Below are positions 8,723-16,748 of a stretch of DNA of 31,248 bases, one piece after another. The stretch is from the NCBI GenBank assembly GCA_938003575.1, contig CALKYG010000378.1, positions 1 through 31,248 of the forward strand, in the 5' to 3' direction. The DNA is from an uncultured Alphaproteobacteria bacterium. Lineage in GTDB: Bacteria > Pseudomonadota > Alphaproteobacteria > Caulobacterales > Parvularculaceae. A model generated the notes under the pieces. The model was not told where the DNA came from. It saw only the letters and a list, made by a program, of their open reading frames with translations, and did not search any database. A program made the position numbers and the translations under genes. How positions within the stretch are numbered: position 1 is the stretch's first letter; each line of letters begins with the position of its first letter.

Positions 8723-10047
8723 CCGGCTGTGGCGGTTCTGGCCTTTCGAACCTGAAGCGACCGCAAGAGAGTTGCGACGACATGTTCAAGGCACTCGCCG
8801 CCGGCGCGTTCGACGGACGCCGCTGAAACGCAGGCGATGTCGCAGGTCGATCGGGTCAGCGATCCGCCGATGACCCCCTCCAGACGATCCGCAATGCGTT
8901 CGGCTTCTCGCGCATTGACGCCGCGCAGGAGAACGACAAGCGTCGTCGGGGTCAGCCGGGTTATCAGGTCCTCTGCCCTGACGAGCCTGGTTGTTGTTCT
9001 GAGAGCCTCTGAAAGCGCCGCCGACGTCGCATCATTCGCGCCTGATCCCGTCCTCGGCTCGAGCGAAAGCCCGACGAGCGACACGGCTTTTCCGGCCGCC
9101 TCGGCGTGATTGAAAATGCGTGACGCGTGATGGGCGAAAAAGCGCGCAGCGGCTGCGCCTTCTGCCCCGCCGCCGCACCCGTCAGATGATCTTAGGAATG
9201 CGCGCATCGTCGCCGCCATGCGTGCGCGGCGCACCGCGACTCCAAGTCTCGGGGCGATGTCGGCTTCAAGGTGCTGGGCCATGATGACGTCAAAGCCTTC
9301 CTTGCCGGCGCATCGGTCCAGAAGCTCATCATCCTCCGAAGCTATGAAGACCGGCAGTTTTCGATGATCGCGGTGGCGCCTGAGGGCTCGCGCGAGCGCG
9401 ATCAGCAGATCCGTTTCGCCTGTCGGCAGGAAGACGGCGCAATCAAACCGGTAATGGTCGAGTGCGCGCATGACCTGTCCGGCGGTGAAAACGCACGACG
9501 TGTGCGCGGCGACGCGATTGACCGAGTTGCAGACGTTAAGAGTCAGCGGCGAGGCCGCGCCGGCGACAAGCACGCTGAAGCGATCGCGGCGCTCGCCAAA
9601 GCCGGAAAATGACGCTGTACGTCCATCCGCGATTAGACTTTTCATGCGTTCGCCCATTTCATCGGCCAGCATGAAGAGACGCAGACGCTCCCTTACCGAC
9701 GCGATCAGCGGAGCTGCGTCCCGGCCGAGATGGCGAACGTCGCCATGCCGGCGAAGCAGGGACCGCATCTTGCGGTCCGCGGACGCGGAAGCAGCGATGA
9801 TGATTCCCGCGGACGGACCCAGCGCCCGTGCGCGCGAAATCAATTCGGAGACGGCGGGAGTCGATTGGTGAAATCCGCGCAGATCAGCGATAACGACATC
9901 GCAATCTGACTTTTCCGCGTCGGGTCCTGTTGCGACCAGATATCCGGCATCTTCAGCCGCCAGGAGTACGCGCGGTTCAGGACCCGCATCTTCCGGCGTC
10001 AGCCATGCGATGGTCGCCTTTGCCTGGTGTCGCTCAGAATTAATCAT
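8719..10047 (-). CDS. PopA/PleD-like regulator: two receiver-like domains plus a degenerate GGDEF domain with an intact I-site
   Basis: 442 residues with three domains. An N-terminal receiver-like domain covers about 10-120, with a candidate phospho-acceptor Asp55 in DVVIADLRG. A second receiver-like domain covers about 156-275, beginning FSVLVAGAASPLTL. A GGDEF-type C-terminal domain covers about 300-435. The GGDEF signature position holds TPTTL (366-370) and the usual metal-binding DxD segment is lost, so cyclase activity is not expected. Exactly five residues before that position lies RAED (357-360), matching the RxxD inhibitory site that binds c-di-GMP. This combination is known from Caulobacter PopA, a c-di-GMP effector related to PleD that helps degrade CtrA. 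The gene follows the TPR-M15 peptidase gene by 41 nt and ends in a CTAG shared with mfd. Orthology to PopA is inference. Confidence 0.72.
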   Translation of the reverse strand: MINSERHQAKATIAWLTPEDAGPEPRVLLAAEDAGYLVATGPDAEKSDCDVVIADLRGFHQSTPAVSELISRARALGPSAGIIIAASASADRKMRSLLRRHGDVRHLGRDAAPLIASVRERLRLFMLADEMGERMKSLIADGRTASFSGFGERRDRFSVLVAGAASPLTLNVCNSVNRVAAHTSCVFTAGQVMRALDHYRFDCAVFLPTGETDLLIALARALRRHRDHRKLPVFIASEDDELLDRCAGKEGFDVIMAQHLEADIAPRLGVAVRRARMAATMRAFLRSSDGCGGGAEGAAAARFFAHHASRIFNHAEAAGKAVSLVGLSLEPRTGSGANDATSAALSEALRTTTRLVRAEDLITRLTPTTLVVLLRGVNAREAERIADRLEGVIGGSLTRSTCDIACVSAASVERAGGECLEHVVATLLRSLQVRKARTATAG

Positions 10048-10088
10048 TAAGTCCGGCCCGGTTCAAAGGCCGGAACAAGGACGCAATC

Positions 10089-11846
10089 CTAGCGCCGGCC
10101 GTTTTGCGCGGCGTTATTCAATTTACGGGCCGCCGCGTCTGTTTCATGTTCTTCGATGTTGTCAGCGCGGGCGTTCGACACGGCCGCCGCGACGACTTTC
10201 GGGCCCTCAAGGCAGATATCCTTTTCACCCGCCGCGGCAATCGCCCCGGAAAGCGCCTGCTGCTGGTAGCAGGGGAGCGCCGCCAGAAACTCCTGCGGTT
10301 TGTTCGAGGGTCCGGCCTCCCGGTAAAGCTGCGCGGTTCGAATGCCGACATAGCGCCAGTGCCAGGGTTCATAGGTGTCAGCGCCGGGCAAATACCTGTT
10401 GCCGGGAGGATAGGAAAGAATGAACCCGAAGCGGAACGCGTTCTCCTCAAAGCATTGATAGGTCTTGTCGCTCTGGCGCATCAGGCGCCCGTCGATGTCA
10501 ATGTCGGCCGCGAGCCCGGTCTGGTGCTCCGAGACGCCGGGCGGCGTCACCGTTCCCTTGTCGCCGATCCGCGCATAAAGTTCCTTTTGCGTGGAAAAGG
10601 CGCGATAGCCTGAACGAAGCGAAATGCGCTCGCCCGATTCATCGCGGCAAAGCGAAATCAGCTGGGCGAGACGAACCGGCATGTTGGCTTCGCGCGCGTC
10701 CTCATCGGGATCAGCGGCGAGGCGGATCCGCATTTCCTCAACATCAGGGTTCTTTGAGAGCGGGATCGAGAATGAGACCGCCCTGACAAGATCTGTCGGC
10801 GCGTATGTCGCGGTCAGCGGAAACTGCATTGACACCGGCCGGTCGATGTCAAGGCGCCGGTCCCGCACGCGATTGGCGGCGTATCGCTGCGCGCCGAAGG
10901 CGTCGCGGAAAAGCGCGCGCATATGTTCGTTGAGCGCCTGGGCTTCGGTTGCACGGCCTTGCGCTTCATAAACATTGGCGAGGAGCTTGATGTATAGGCT
11001 GAGTTCCGGACTGTTGGCTCCCTTGGCCTTCTCCTGCGCGTGGAATGCGTCAAGATACAATCTTTCTGCGTCGTCGAGACGATTCATCCGCTCATAGACC
11101 GGGCCGAGCATGAGCGCGATCTGAACGGTCTCGCGATGTTCCTCGCCCAGAATTTCCCGGCGTATCGTCAGCGCCGACGACAAAAGCCCCGCCGCGGCGT
11201 AAAGCCCGCTTTCACGCATGGCGAAGAACGCGCCGATCTTCACCATGTCGTTGGCGGCGGTAATCCTCGCCTCGCGTCCGCCGGAAAAATATTCCGGATT
11301 CCCGGTCGGTTTCAGCGCTTCGGTGAAGAGCGGCTCGACATCCTCGATGAGGTTCGCATAGAGCCTTTCAATCGACTTCTCGCCCCCGGCGATTTCAGCC
11401 ACGGAGGCGTCGCGGGACAATTCAAGGAAAGAAGAATAGACCGCCGCCGCTTTGGCGATGTCGCGTTCTATGATCTGCGACCGTGCGAGCTTGTCCTCGA
11501 TCAGCGCTTTTTCGATCGGTTGAAGTCCTTCCGCCCACCCTGAAGAGAGCGACTCCTCATAAAGGGCCGCGCTTTGGTCGTACTTCCGGTCGGCGAATGC
11601 GCTGGAGGCGACTTCCACCTTGAACTGGGCCAACGCGTCCTCGCCGACGCCGTCTACCCGGCGCAGCGCAATCACGCGCCGTCCATAGCCTTCGGCGAGG
11701 CCCGGGTACCCGCCCTTCCGCAAAGCGTCAAAACGGCTCTCCGCCGCATCCGGATCAGTCCAGACAACGGCGAAAAACCCTGCACCGTAGACCGCTGCGA
11801 GCGCAAGGAAAGCGCACGCTAACATTGGCGGCGGACGCAACTTCAT
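10089..11846 (-). CDS. Exported TPR protein with a C-terminal M15 (VanY-type) D-alanyl-D-alanine carboxypeptidase domain
   Basis: 585 residues. The hydrophobic segment at about 8-29 is a signal or membrane anchor, which places the rest in the periplasm. A helical TPR-like region fills about 75-320; the clearest repeats, of kinesin-light-chain type, are around 220-310 (ALTIRREILGEEH, ERLYLDAFHAQEKAKG). The peptidase domain at about 390-510 has SEHQTGLAADID with zinc ligands His441 and Asp448, then EPWHWRY with catalytic Glu493 and zinc ligand His496. M15B enzymes cleave the terminal D-Ala of peptidoglycan stems. The ATG at 11846 gives a complete signal sequence. It is probably transcribed with the PopA-like gene downstream. 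The TPR fusion suggests docking to an envelope partner (inference). Confidence 0.87.
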   Translation of the reverse strand: MKLRPPPMLACAFLALAAVYGAGFFAVVWTDPDAAESRFDALRKGGYPGLAEGYGRRVIALRRVDGVGEDALAQFKVEVASSAFADRKYDQSAALYEESLSSGWAEGLQPIEKALIEDKLARSQIIERDIAKAAAVYSSFLELSRDASVAEIAGGEKSIERLYANLIEDVEPLFTEALKPTGNPEYFSGGREARITAANDMVKIGAFFAMRESGLYAAAGLLSSALTIRREILGEEHRETVQIALMLGPVYERMNRLDDAERLYLDAFHAQEKAKGANSPELSLYIKLLANVYEAQGRATEAQALNEHMRALFRDAFGAQRYAANRVRDRRLDIDRPVSMQFPLTATYAPTDLVRAVSFSIPLSKNPDVEEMRIRLAADPDEDAREANMPVRLAQLISLCRDESGERISLRSGYRAFSTQKELYARIGDKGTVTPPGVSEHQTGLAADIDIDGRLMRQSDKTYQCFEENAFRFGFILSYPPGNRYLPGADTYEPWHWRYVGIRTAQLYREAGPSNKPQEFLAALPCYQQQALSGAIAAAGEKDICLEGPKVVAAAVSNARADNIEEHETDAAARKLNNAAQNGRR

Positions 11847-11910
11847 GCCCCTAGACGACCCCCTAGCCGCACCAGAACCCCACGGGAGCGGAAGCTAACA
11901 TCAACAGCCG

Positions 11911-11928
11911 GGCATGGCGAGACATGCC
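11911..11928. promoter_or_regulatory. Inverted repeat in a divergent intergenic region
   Basis: GGCATG, six bases, CATGCC form a perfect dyad between the divergent M15 peptidase and histidine phosphatase genes. Its place about 65 nt upstream of one start and 70-90 nt upstream of the other suits an operator for either gene. No matching copy was noticed elsewhere. Function is speculative. Confidence 0.25.
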
Positions 11929-11998
11929 GTGCAAAATCCAAATCAGGTTGGGGCCGTGAGAAAAGTCACGTATGCGGTCCGTAAACCAGGAGAGCGGG

Positions 11999-12724
11999 AT
12001 GGAAGGAACCGGACGACGGCGCATATTTTTGATGCGACACGGGCATGTAGATTATTTCACGCCGGGCCTTGCTGACCCGCGCCTCGTCCCTTTGACCGAG
12101 GAAGGCCGCAGGCAGGCGGAAGCCGCGGCGGCGGCGCTCGAAGGCGCGCAGGTTGATGTTGCAGTGCACAGCGGGCTCCCGCGCACTGAGGAAACATTGC
12201 GCATTGTCCTTTCAGGGCGTGGGATTGCGCCCCTGTCTGAACCTGGGCTGGAAGAGCTCAAAAGCGGCAGCGTTGTCGCGCGAAGCCGCGAGGAACTCGC
12301 GGCGATGCTCGCCTTCAGTTTTGACGATCCGCACCTTCCCGGCGCGTCATTTCTGCCGGAGGGAGAGACCTTCAAAGAGGCCGAAGGCCGGATCGTCGCA
12401 GCGATGGAAAGGCTGATCGCCCGGCCCTGGCGGACCGCGCTTGTCGTTGCGCACGAGGGCGTCAACCGCATCCTTCTCGGCTGGGCGTGCGGCGGGGGCC
12501 TCAAGACGATCGGGGCCTTTGAGCAGGATCTTGCCTGCGTCAATGTGATCGATCTCGACATTACCCGCAATGAGAGGGGAACCGGCCTCGGCATCGAGCG
12601 GGCGATTTTGAAGGCCGTGAATGTGACGCCGTATGACTATGTGAAAGCAGGCCTGCCGCGGACCAGCATCGAGCATCTTTTCGATATCGATTTCGGTCGG
12701 GGCCGGCCGGCGAGGCCGGCCTGA
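11999..12724 (+). CDS. Histidine phosphatase (phosphoglycerate-mutase-like) family protein
   Basis: 241 residues from the preferred start. The active-site signature IFLMRHGHVD has the phospho-accepting histidine at about residue 14. PLTEEGRRQA follows, then HSGLPRTEETL with the family arginine, the late acid GETFKEAE, and the second catalytic histidine in LVVAHEGVNRILL. These mark a branch-1 histidine phosphatase. The substrate cannot be read from sequence; members act on sugar phosphates, cofactor intermediates or phosphoproteins. An upstream in-frame ATG at 11972 would add nine residues. The ATG at 11999 is preferred because AGGAGA lies about 8 nt before it. The last codons contain two GGCCGGCC blocks (12701-12708 and 12714-12721) that can pair. 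An unknown membrane protein follows 70 nt later. Confidence 0.85.
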   Translation: MEGTGRRRIFLMRHGHVDYFTPGLADPRLVPLTEEGRRQAEAAAAALEGAQVDVAVHSGLPRTEETLRIVLSGRGIAPLSEPGLEELKSGSVVARSREELAAMLAFSFDDPHLPGASFLPEGETFKEAEGRIVAAMERLIARPWRTALVVAHEGVNRILLGWACGGGLKTIGAFEQDLACVNVIDLDITRNERGTGLGIERAILKAVNVTPYDYVKAGLPRTSIEHLFDIDFGRGRPARPA

Positions 12725-12794
12725 CCGGACCTTTGCCGAACCGTCTGATCTGGTTAAGATGACCGGCGGGGCTGGTATCGGTAGGGGAAATCAA

Positions 12795-13649
12795 ATGGCT
12801 TACGGCTCAAAGCACGGCATCAAGGCGCCTGGCGAATACGGATTGATGGACATTGCAGGACTGGGCCTTGCCGGGGCGGCCGGCATCGTCGCAGCGCTTG
12901 TCACCGATTATCAGCAAAAGGGCGAAGCCTCGTCTCTTTATACGATCAACCAGTGGGCGGCGACGCTTGGCGAAATCCTCGGTTTTGGTCAGGTGCCGCT
13001 CTGGGGCGTGGTGCTCGCCCTGATCGCCGCGGGGGCGCTTTCGATCTTCTATTTTCAGCCGATCACCCGGCAGGGCGCATTCGCCCAGGGGTTCGGTCTT
13101 CTCGCCGTCACCATGACGGCGATTCCGGCGGATCTTGCGGGCGGCTTGCAGTCGACCGGCCCGATGTTGCCGGATCTTGAGCCCGTCGCCGTGACCCGCG
13201 AAGTGGGGCTTCAGGACGGCATCATCACCGCATCGCTCCGCGCGCAGGAAGCCCAGATTGTTGAAGTGCAAGACAGCCGCGCGGCGAAATACGTTCTTGA
13301 ACTGAACATCGTTTTTCCCGGCGGCGTGCCGGATGACGTCGATTCGATGATCAGGCGCGGCGCCCTGCGTGGAAGGCTGCACAACGCCGACACAAAGGAG
13401 ACATTCAACCTGTTCCGCACCGCCGGCGGCAATTTGATCATACGCGGCGACAGTCTTGTCATTCGCGCCGGCGTGCCGGCGCGCTCGACTGAAGCGACGC
13501 TCTGGGTGCGGATTGAATGCGAGGGCTATTCGATTGAGGAGCAATCGGCGAAGGCGACGCTGAACAGCGGGCTTTCATGGACCGTCACCATGCGGACGTC
13601 GTCAACGCCGCTTTTCATCCAGCGACTCGGCAGGTCGTACTGGTTCTAG
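12795..13649 (+). CDS. Unknown membrane protein with a large C-terminal soluble domain
   Basis: 284 residues from the ATG at 12795, which has AGGGGAA about 5 nt upstream. An in-frame ATG at 12759 would add 12 residues and lacks such a site. Three hydrophobic stretches are visible: about 17-35 (MDIAGLGLAGAAGIVAALV), 64-86 (VPLWGVVLALIAAGALSIFYF) and 95-117. The remaining ~160 residues are polar and look beta-rich, with runs such as YVLELNIVFPGGV and LVIRAGVPARSTEATLWVRIEC. It ends SYWF. Codon use resembles its neighbours. I do not recognise the family. It is probably co-transcribed with the histidine phosphatase upstream. A role in envelope assembly or sensing is possible but unsupported. Confidence 0.75.
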   Translation: MAYGSKHGIKAPGEYGLMDIAGLGLAGAAGIVAALVTDYQQKGEASSLYTINQWAATLGEILGFGQVPLWGVVLALIAAGALSIFYFQPITRQGAFAQGFGLLAVTMTAIPADLAGGLQSTGPMLPDLEPVAVTREVGLQDGIITASLRAQEAQIVEVQDSRAAKYVLELNIVFPGGVPDDVDSMIRRGALRGRLHNADTKETFNLFRTAGGNLIIRGDSLVIRAGVPARSTEATLWVRIECEGYSIEEQSAKATLNSGLSWTVTMRTSSTPLFIQRLGRSYWF

Positions 13650-13869
13650 GTCTAACCCCGCTTCGCGCCGGCTGATCTTCGCCGATAGCCGAGCTTTGCG
13701 GAGCCATTCGCTGTGAACAATCGCGATGACGGCGCCGCAAGGCCTGGCCTGCGACCGAGACCAGCCAACGGCCGCCGGCGCATGCGATGATCAACTTCCG
13801 CCGCTGCGTGACTTGGACCGAGCGAACATGTAAGATTGAGGTTTCACCGACTTCGAAAAGCGAGGCCTT

Positions 13870-14361
13870 ATGCTGAACGCCAAAGCACTAATGGTTGCGG
13901 GGTTGACCGGCCTGCTTGTCGCTTGCAGCGTGAATGACGGGTCGGGCAAGTCGGCCGCGGACAGCGCCGCCGCGCACGAACAGTCTATCCGCAAGATCAA
14001 TGAGCAGTGGCTTGCGCTGATTCGCGATCACAACGCCGCAGCGGTGTCTAATCTGTACACTGCGGATGGGGCGATGATGGCGCCAGGCGTTCCGATTGCG
14101 CAGGGCCAACCAGCGCTGGAGAAAGCCTGGAGCGGACTGATGCAGATGCCCGGGTTCGGGCTCACCTTCGAGGCGGATCAGATCGTCGTCGCATCGGGCG
14201 GCGACATGGCGCTCGACCGAGGCGTCTATCAGTTTTCTGTAGACGGTCCGAACGGGCCGACGACCGACATCGGCAAATATGTTGTCGTCTGGCGCAATGT
14301 CGACGGTCAGTGGAAGGTCGCAGCAGACATATTCAACAGCGACGGCGCCGCATCAAACTAG
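13870..14361 (+). CDS. Lipoprotein with a SnoaL-like / DUF4440 domain
   Basis: 163 residues. An N-terminal signal ends in a lipobox LVAC (cysteine about residue 19), so it should be lipidated and anchored in the cell envelope. The mature part (about 36-160) matches the NTF2-like DUF4440/SnoaL pattern: a first helix with INEQWLALIRDHNAAAVSNLYTADGAMMAPG, then VPIAQGQPALEKAW, and the closing strand YVVVWRNVDGQWKVAADIFNSD. Such domains form small cone-shaped pockets. Activity is not predictable; many are binding proteins. The ATG is preceded by GAGG at about 4-5 nt. It stands alone, 220 nt after the unknown membrane protein and convergent with the oxidoreductase cassette. A weak GGGGC-AGA-GCCCC hairpin lies at 14370-14382 just after the stop. 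Confidence 0.85.
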   Translation: MLNAKALMVAGLTGLLVACSVNDGSGKSAADSAAAHEQSIRKINEQWLALIRDHNAAAVSNLYTADGAMMAPGVPIAQGQPALEKAWSGLMQMPGFGLTFEADQIVVASGGDMALDRGVYQFSVDGPNGPTTDIGKYVVVWRNVDGQWKVAADIFNSDGAASN

Positions 14362-14616
14362 TTGCTGCAGGGGCAGAGCCCCGCGCTGTTGCGGACCGCA
14401 TCTCGGCCGGGCGAGCGGTCGCCGGGAGCGCGAGCGAAGAAGGCGCACCGCTTGAAAAGACGCCGAAGCGACATCTGGGCTGCGCGGCTTCAAATCAAAA
14501 CCGCCGGGCGCCGGGTGTTCGCTTTGCGCCGCGCCCGACAATCTGACCGATCGCGGACGTTGCCGAACGAAGCGCAAGAGCGGCGCCGGCTGGGCGCGCA
14601 TTGGCGCGCCGGGTGT
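14362..14616. other. Convergent intergenic region with two hairpins
   Basis: These 255 bases lie between convergent genes and contain no supportable gene. A 5-bp hairpin (14370-14382) follows the lipoprotein stop. A stronger 7-bp hairpin, GGCGCGC with a 4-nt loop (14593-14610), lies about 6 nt beyond the stop of the oxidoreductase gene on the other strand. Neither has a T-run, so they may slow or protect transcripts rather than act as classical terminators. Confidence 0.4.
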
Positions 14617-16230
14617 TCAGGCCGGAATCTTCCGCATCCGGAAGTCGGCGATGATCTCCTTCGCGGCGTTGTGGCCTGGACCGCCTGTGACCCCGCCGCC
14701 CGGATGTGCGCCGGAACCGCAGAGGTAAAGGCCTTTAACGGGCATGCGATAGTCGGCGAAGCCTGGTTGCGGACGCGTTGAGAACATCTGATCGAGCGAC
14801 AGCCGGCCATGCATGATGTCGCCGGCCGTAAGGCCGAATTTGCGTTCGAGATCGAGCGGTGAATGTATTTGCTTCGCAATTATGCTGGCGCGGAAATTGG
14901 GCGCGTATTTGGTCACCGTGTCGATGATCGTTTCGGCAGCCAGCTCGCGGCAGGAATCCCAGCTGCGCCCGTCTGAAAGTTCCGGCGCGAACTGCTGGCA
15001 GAAAAGGCTCGCGACATGGCGGCCCGGCGGGGCAAGGGTTTCGTCCATGGTTGAAGGAATGAGCATTTCAACGATCGGCTCGCGCGACCATCCGTACTGG
15101 CGCGCGTCGAGATAAGCCCTGTCGAGATAATCGACTGTCGGTCCGATCACGATGCCGGAGCGGTGATGCTCGCCGGCGCCGTCGGTCTGCAAGCACGTGA
15201 ATTGGGGCAACTCGCTAAGAGCGACGTTCATCCGAAACGTGCCTGATCCGCAGACGTAATTCTCCATACGCCTTCGGTCTTCGCCGTCCATGTCGCTTGC
15301 GGCGACGAGTTTTGTCAGCAGCATCTTCGGGTTGACGTTCGCCGCGACGCACCGGGCGCGGATGATTTCGCCGTCTTCAAGCTTCGCGCCGGCGGCGCGC
15401 CCGTTCTCGACAATGATCTCAGCAACGGCCGACGAGGTCACGATCTCGACCCCTCTCGCTTCCGCGACGCGCCGCATCGCTTGCGTGATCGAGCCCATGC
15501 CGCCAATCGCATGGCCCCAGCGGCCTTTTTTGCCGTTCACTTCGCCGAACGCATGGTGAAGGAGCACATAGGCGGTGCCGGCCGAGTAGGGCGAAGCGTA
15601 TGCGCCGACAATGCCGTCGAATGCGAAGGCGCCGATAATCGTGGGATGCTCGAAATAGCCGCCGAGAAATTCCGCCGCCGATTTGGTGAAGAGGTCGAGG
15701 ATCAGCGTCTGATCTCTTTGATTGAGGCGCGCAATGCGGCCTCCCGCAGTCAGCGCGCGCCACAGATCGACGACTCCGCCGCCGAGATTAGGCGGCGTCT
15801 TCAGCACAAGGTCGCGCAAGACGTCCGCCGCCGTGTCGACATCGTCGTAATAGCGCGGCAGGGCGTCGGCGTCCTTTGCCGACAGGCGCGCAAATTCATG
15901 CTTGTTGCGCTCGGGCTCGAAGGTCAGCTTCAGGTATTCGCCCTCTTTCGTTCCTGTCGGCCAGAAGTTCGAAATGTCGCGTTCGACGACCTTCAGGCCG
16001 TTACTGTAGAGGTCGAGATCGGCGATCACTTTCGGATTGAGCAGGCTAACCGTGTAGCTCGCCGTCGAGTTGCGATAGCCCGGATGGAACTCTTCGGTGA
16101 CCGCGGCGCCGCCGACAACGTCGCGGCGCTCAACGATCCGCACGGTGAGGCCCGCCGCAGCGAGATACGATGCGCAAACAAGGCCGTTATGGCCGGCGCC
16201 GATTATCAGAACGTCAGGCGTCGCTGTCAT
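14617..16230 (-). CDS. PYROXD2/phytoene-desaturase-like FAD-dependent oxidoreductase
   Basis: 537 residues from the ATG at 16230. The N-terminus holds the FAD-binding dinucleotide fold VLIIGAGHNGLVCASYLAAAG (GxGxxG at residues 11-16), followed by VERRDVVGGAAVTEEFHPGY. The C-terminal FAD signature is GLYLCGSGAHPGGGVTGGPGHNAA. Together these are typical of the phytoene dehydrogenase-related PYROXD2 group, whose substrates are mostly unknown. An open frame upstream (to 16374) overlaps the GNAT gene and is not coding. The chosen ATG has AGGA about 9 nt before it and overlaps the GNAT stop as ATGA, implying translational coupling. It is the last gene of a three-gene cassette. No carotenoid genes are nearby, so a carotenoid role is unlikely. 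Confidence 0.88.
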   Translation of the reverse strand: MTATPDVLIIGAGHNGLVCASYLAAAGLTVRIVERRDVVGGAAVTEEFHPGYRNSTASYTVSLLNPKVIADLDLYSNGLKVVERDISNFWPTGTKEGEYLKLTFEPERNKHEFARLSAKDADALPRYYDDVDTAADVLRDLVLKTPPNLGGGVVDLWRALTAGGRIARLNQRDQTLILDLFTKSAAEFLGGYFEHPTIIGAFAFDGIVGAYASPYSAGTAYVLLHHAFGEVNGKKGRWGHAIGGMGSITQAMRRVAEARGVEIVTSSAVAEIIVENGRAAGAKLEDGEIIRARCVAANVNPKMLLTKLVAASDMDGEDRRRMENYVCGSGTFRMNVALSELPQFTCLQTDGAGEHHRSGIVIGPTVDYLDRAYLDARQYGWSREPIVEMLIPSTMDETLAPPGRHVASLFCQQFAPELSDGRSWDSCRELAAETIIDTVTKYAPNFRASIIAKQIHSPLDLERKFGLTAGDIMHGRLSLDQMFSTRPQPGFADYRMPVKGLYLCGSGAHPGGGVTGGPGHNAAKEIIADFRMRKIPA

Positions 16231-16748
16231 TTTAACTGCTTCCTCATGGCGATCCGGGGCGCGAAGGCGAAACCCCATGCCGCCTCTCTTTCTATCGTTT
16301 CGAAAAGCCCTTTGCGATACGCCCCTGGTTCGAACTCGGCGAACCCGATCCGCCGGTAAAAGGGGGCGTTCCACGGAACGTCTCGATAAGTGGTCAATGT
16401 CATCGCGTCAAAGCCGTTCAGCCGCGACCATTCTTCTCCCTCCGCGATCAGGCTGCGGGCGAGCCCCCGATTCTGGAACGGCGGATCGACGTCGATTTCG
16501 ACCAGGTGAGCCTCGCCGTCCATCGGTTCGACCATGGCGAATCCGGCGATAACGCCGCCAGCCTCGCCGATGAACGTGGCGCCTTCGTCAATGACGCGCT
16601 GATGCTCGCTGATATCGCGAATCGGGCCGGTCGCGCAGAAATCGTATCCGACGGACAGAAAGATCTGCGCGGCCCGGCGTTCAAGTTTGCGCATCGGTTC
16701 GATGTCGGCGCGAACCGCGCGCCGGATGGTGAATTCGCAGGGGGTCAA
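16227..16748 (-). CDS. GNAT family N-acetyltransferase
   Basis: 173 residues. The fold begins FTIRRAVRADIEPMRKLERRA, continues with the acceptor-side strand GVIAGFAMVEP, and has the acetyl-CoA motif A as HLVEIDVDPPFQNRGLARSLIAEGE (Q/RxxGxG/A-like QNRGLA at about 112-117). WNAPFYRRIGF near the C-terminus is the usual motif B. The substrate is unknown. The start is read as TTG at 16748, overlapping the TGA of the oxygenase gene (TTGA), with GAGGGA about 12 nt upstream. The start is less certain than the family. The gene is in the middle of the oxygenase-GNAT-oxidoreductase cassette, which suggests its amine or hydroxyl substrate could be an intermediate of the same route (inference). Confidence 0.87.
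   Translation of the reverse strand: MTPCEFTIRRAVRADIEPMRKLERRAAQIFLSVGYDFCATGPIRDISEHQRVIDEGATFIGEAGGVIAGFAMVEPMDGEAHLVEIDVDPPFQNRGLARSLIAEGEEWSRLNGFDAMTLTTYRDVPWNAPFYRRIGFAEFEPGAYRKGLFETIEREAAWGFAFAPRIAMRKQLK

Noticed and set aside
12701..12721. Paired GGCCGGCC blocks as a terminator
   Set aside because: They lie within the last codons of the histidine phosphatase gene and are not followed by a T-run. They also encode Arg-Pro-Ala repeats, so coding explains them.
13724..13830. Short open frame in the gap before the lipoprotein gene
   Set aside because: About 34 codons, no good ribosome site and no protein-like pattern.
14617..16230. Carotenoid desaturase (CrtI) assignment
   Set aside because: The C-terminal signature and N-terminal style fit the PYROXD2 branch, and no other carotenoid gene is nearby.
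15481..16359. 292-codon plus-strand open frame opposite the FAD oxidoreductase
   Set aside because: It is antisense to a gene with clear FAD motifs and crosses into the GNAT gene. No motifs are visible.
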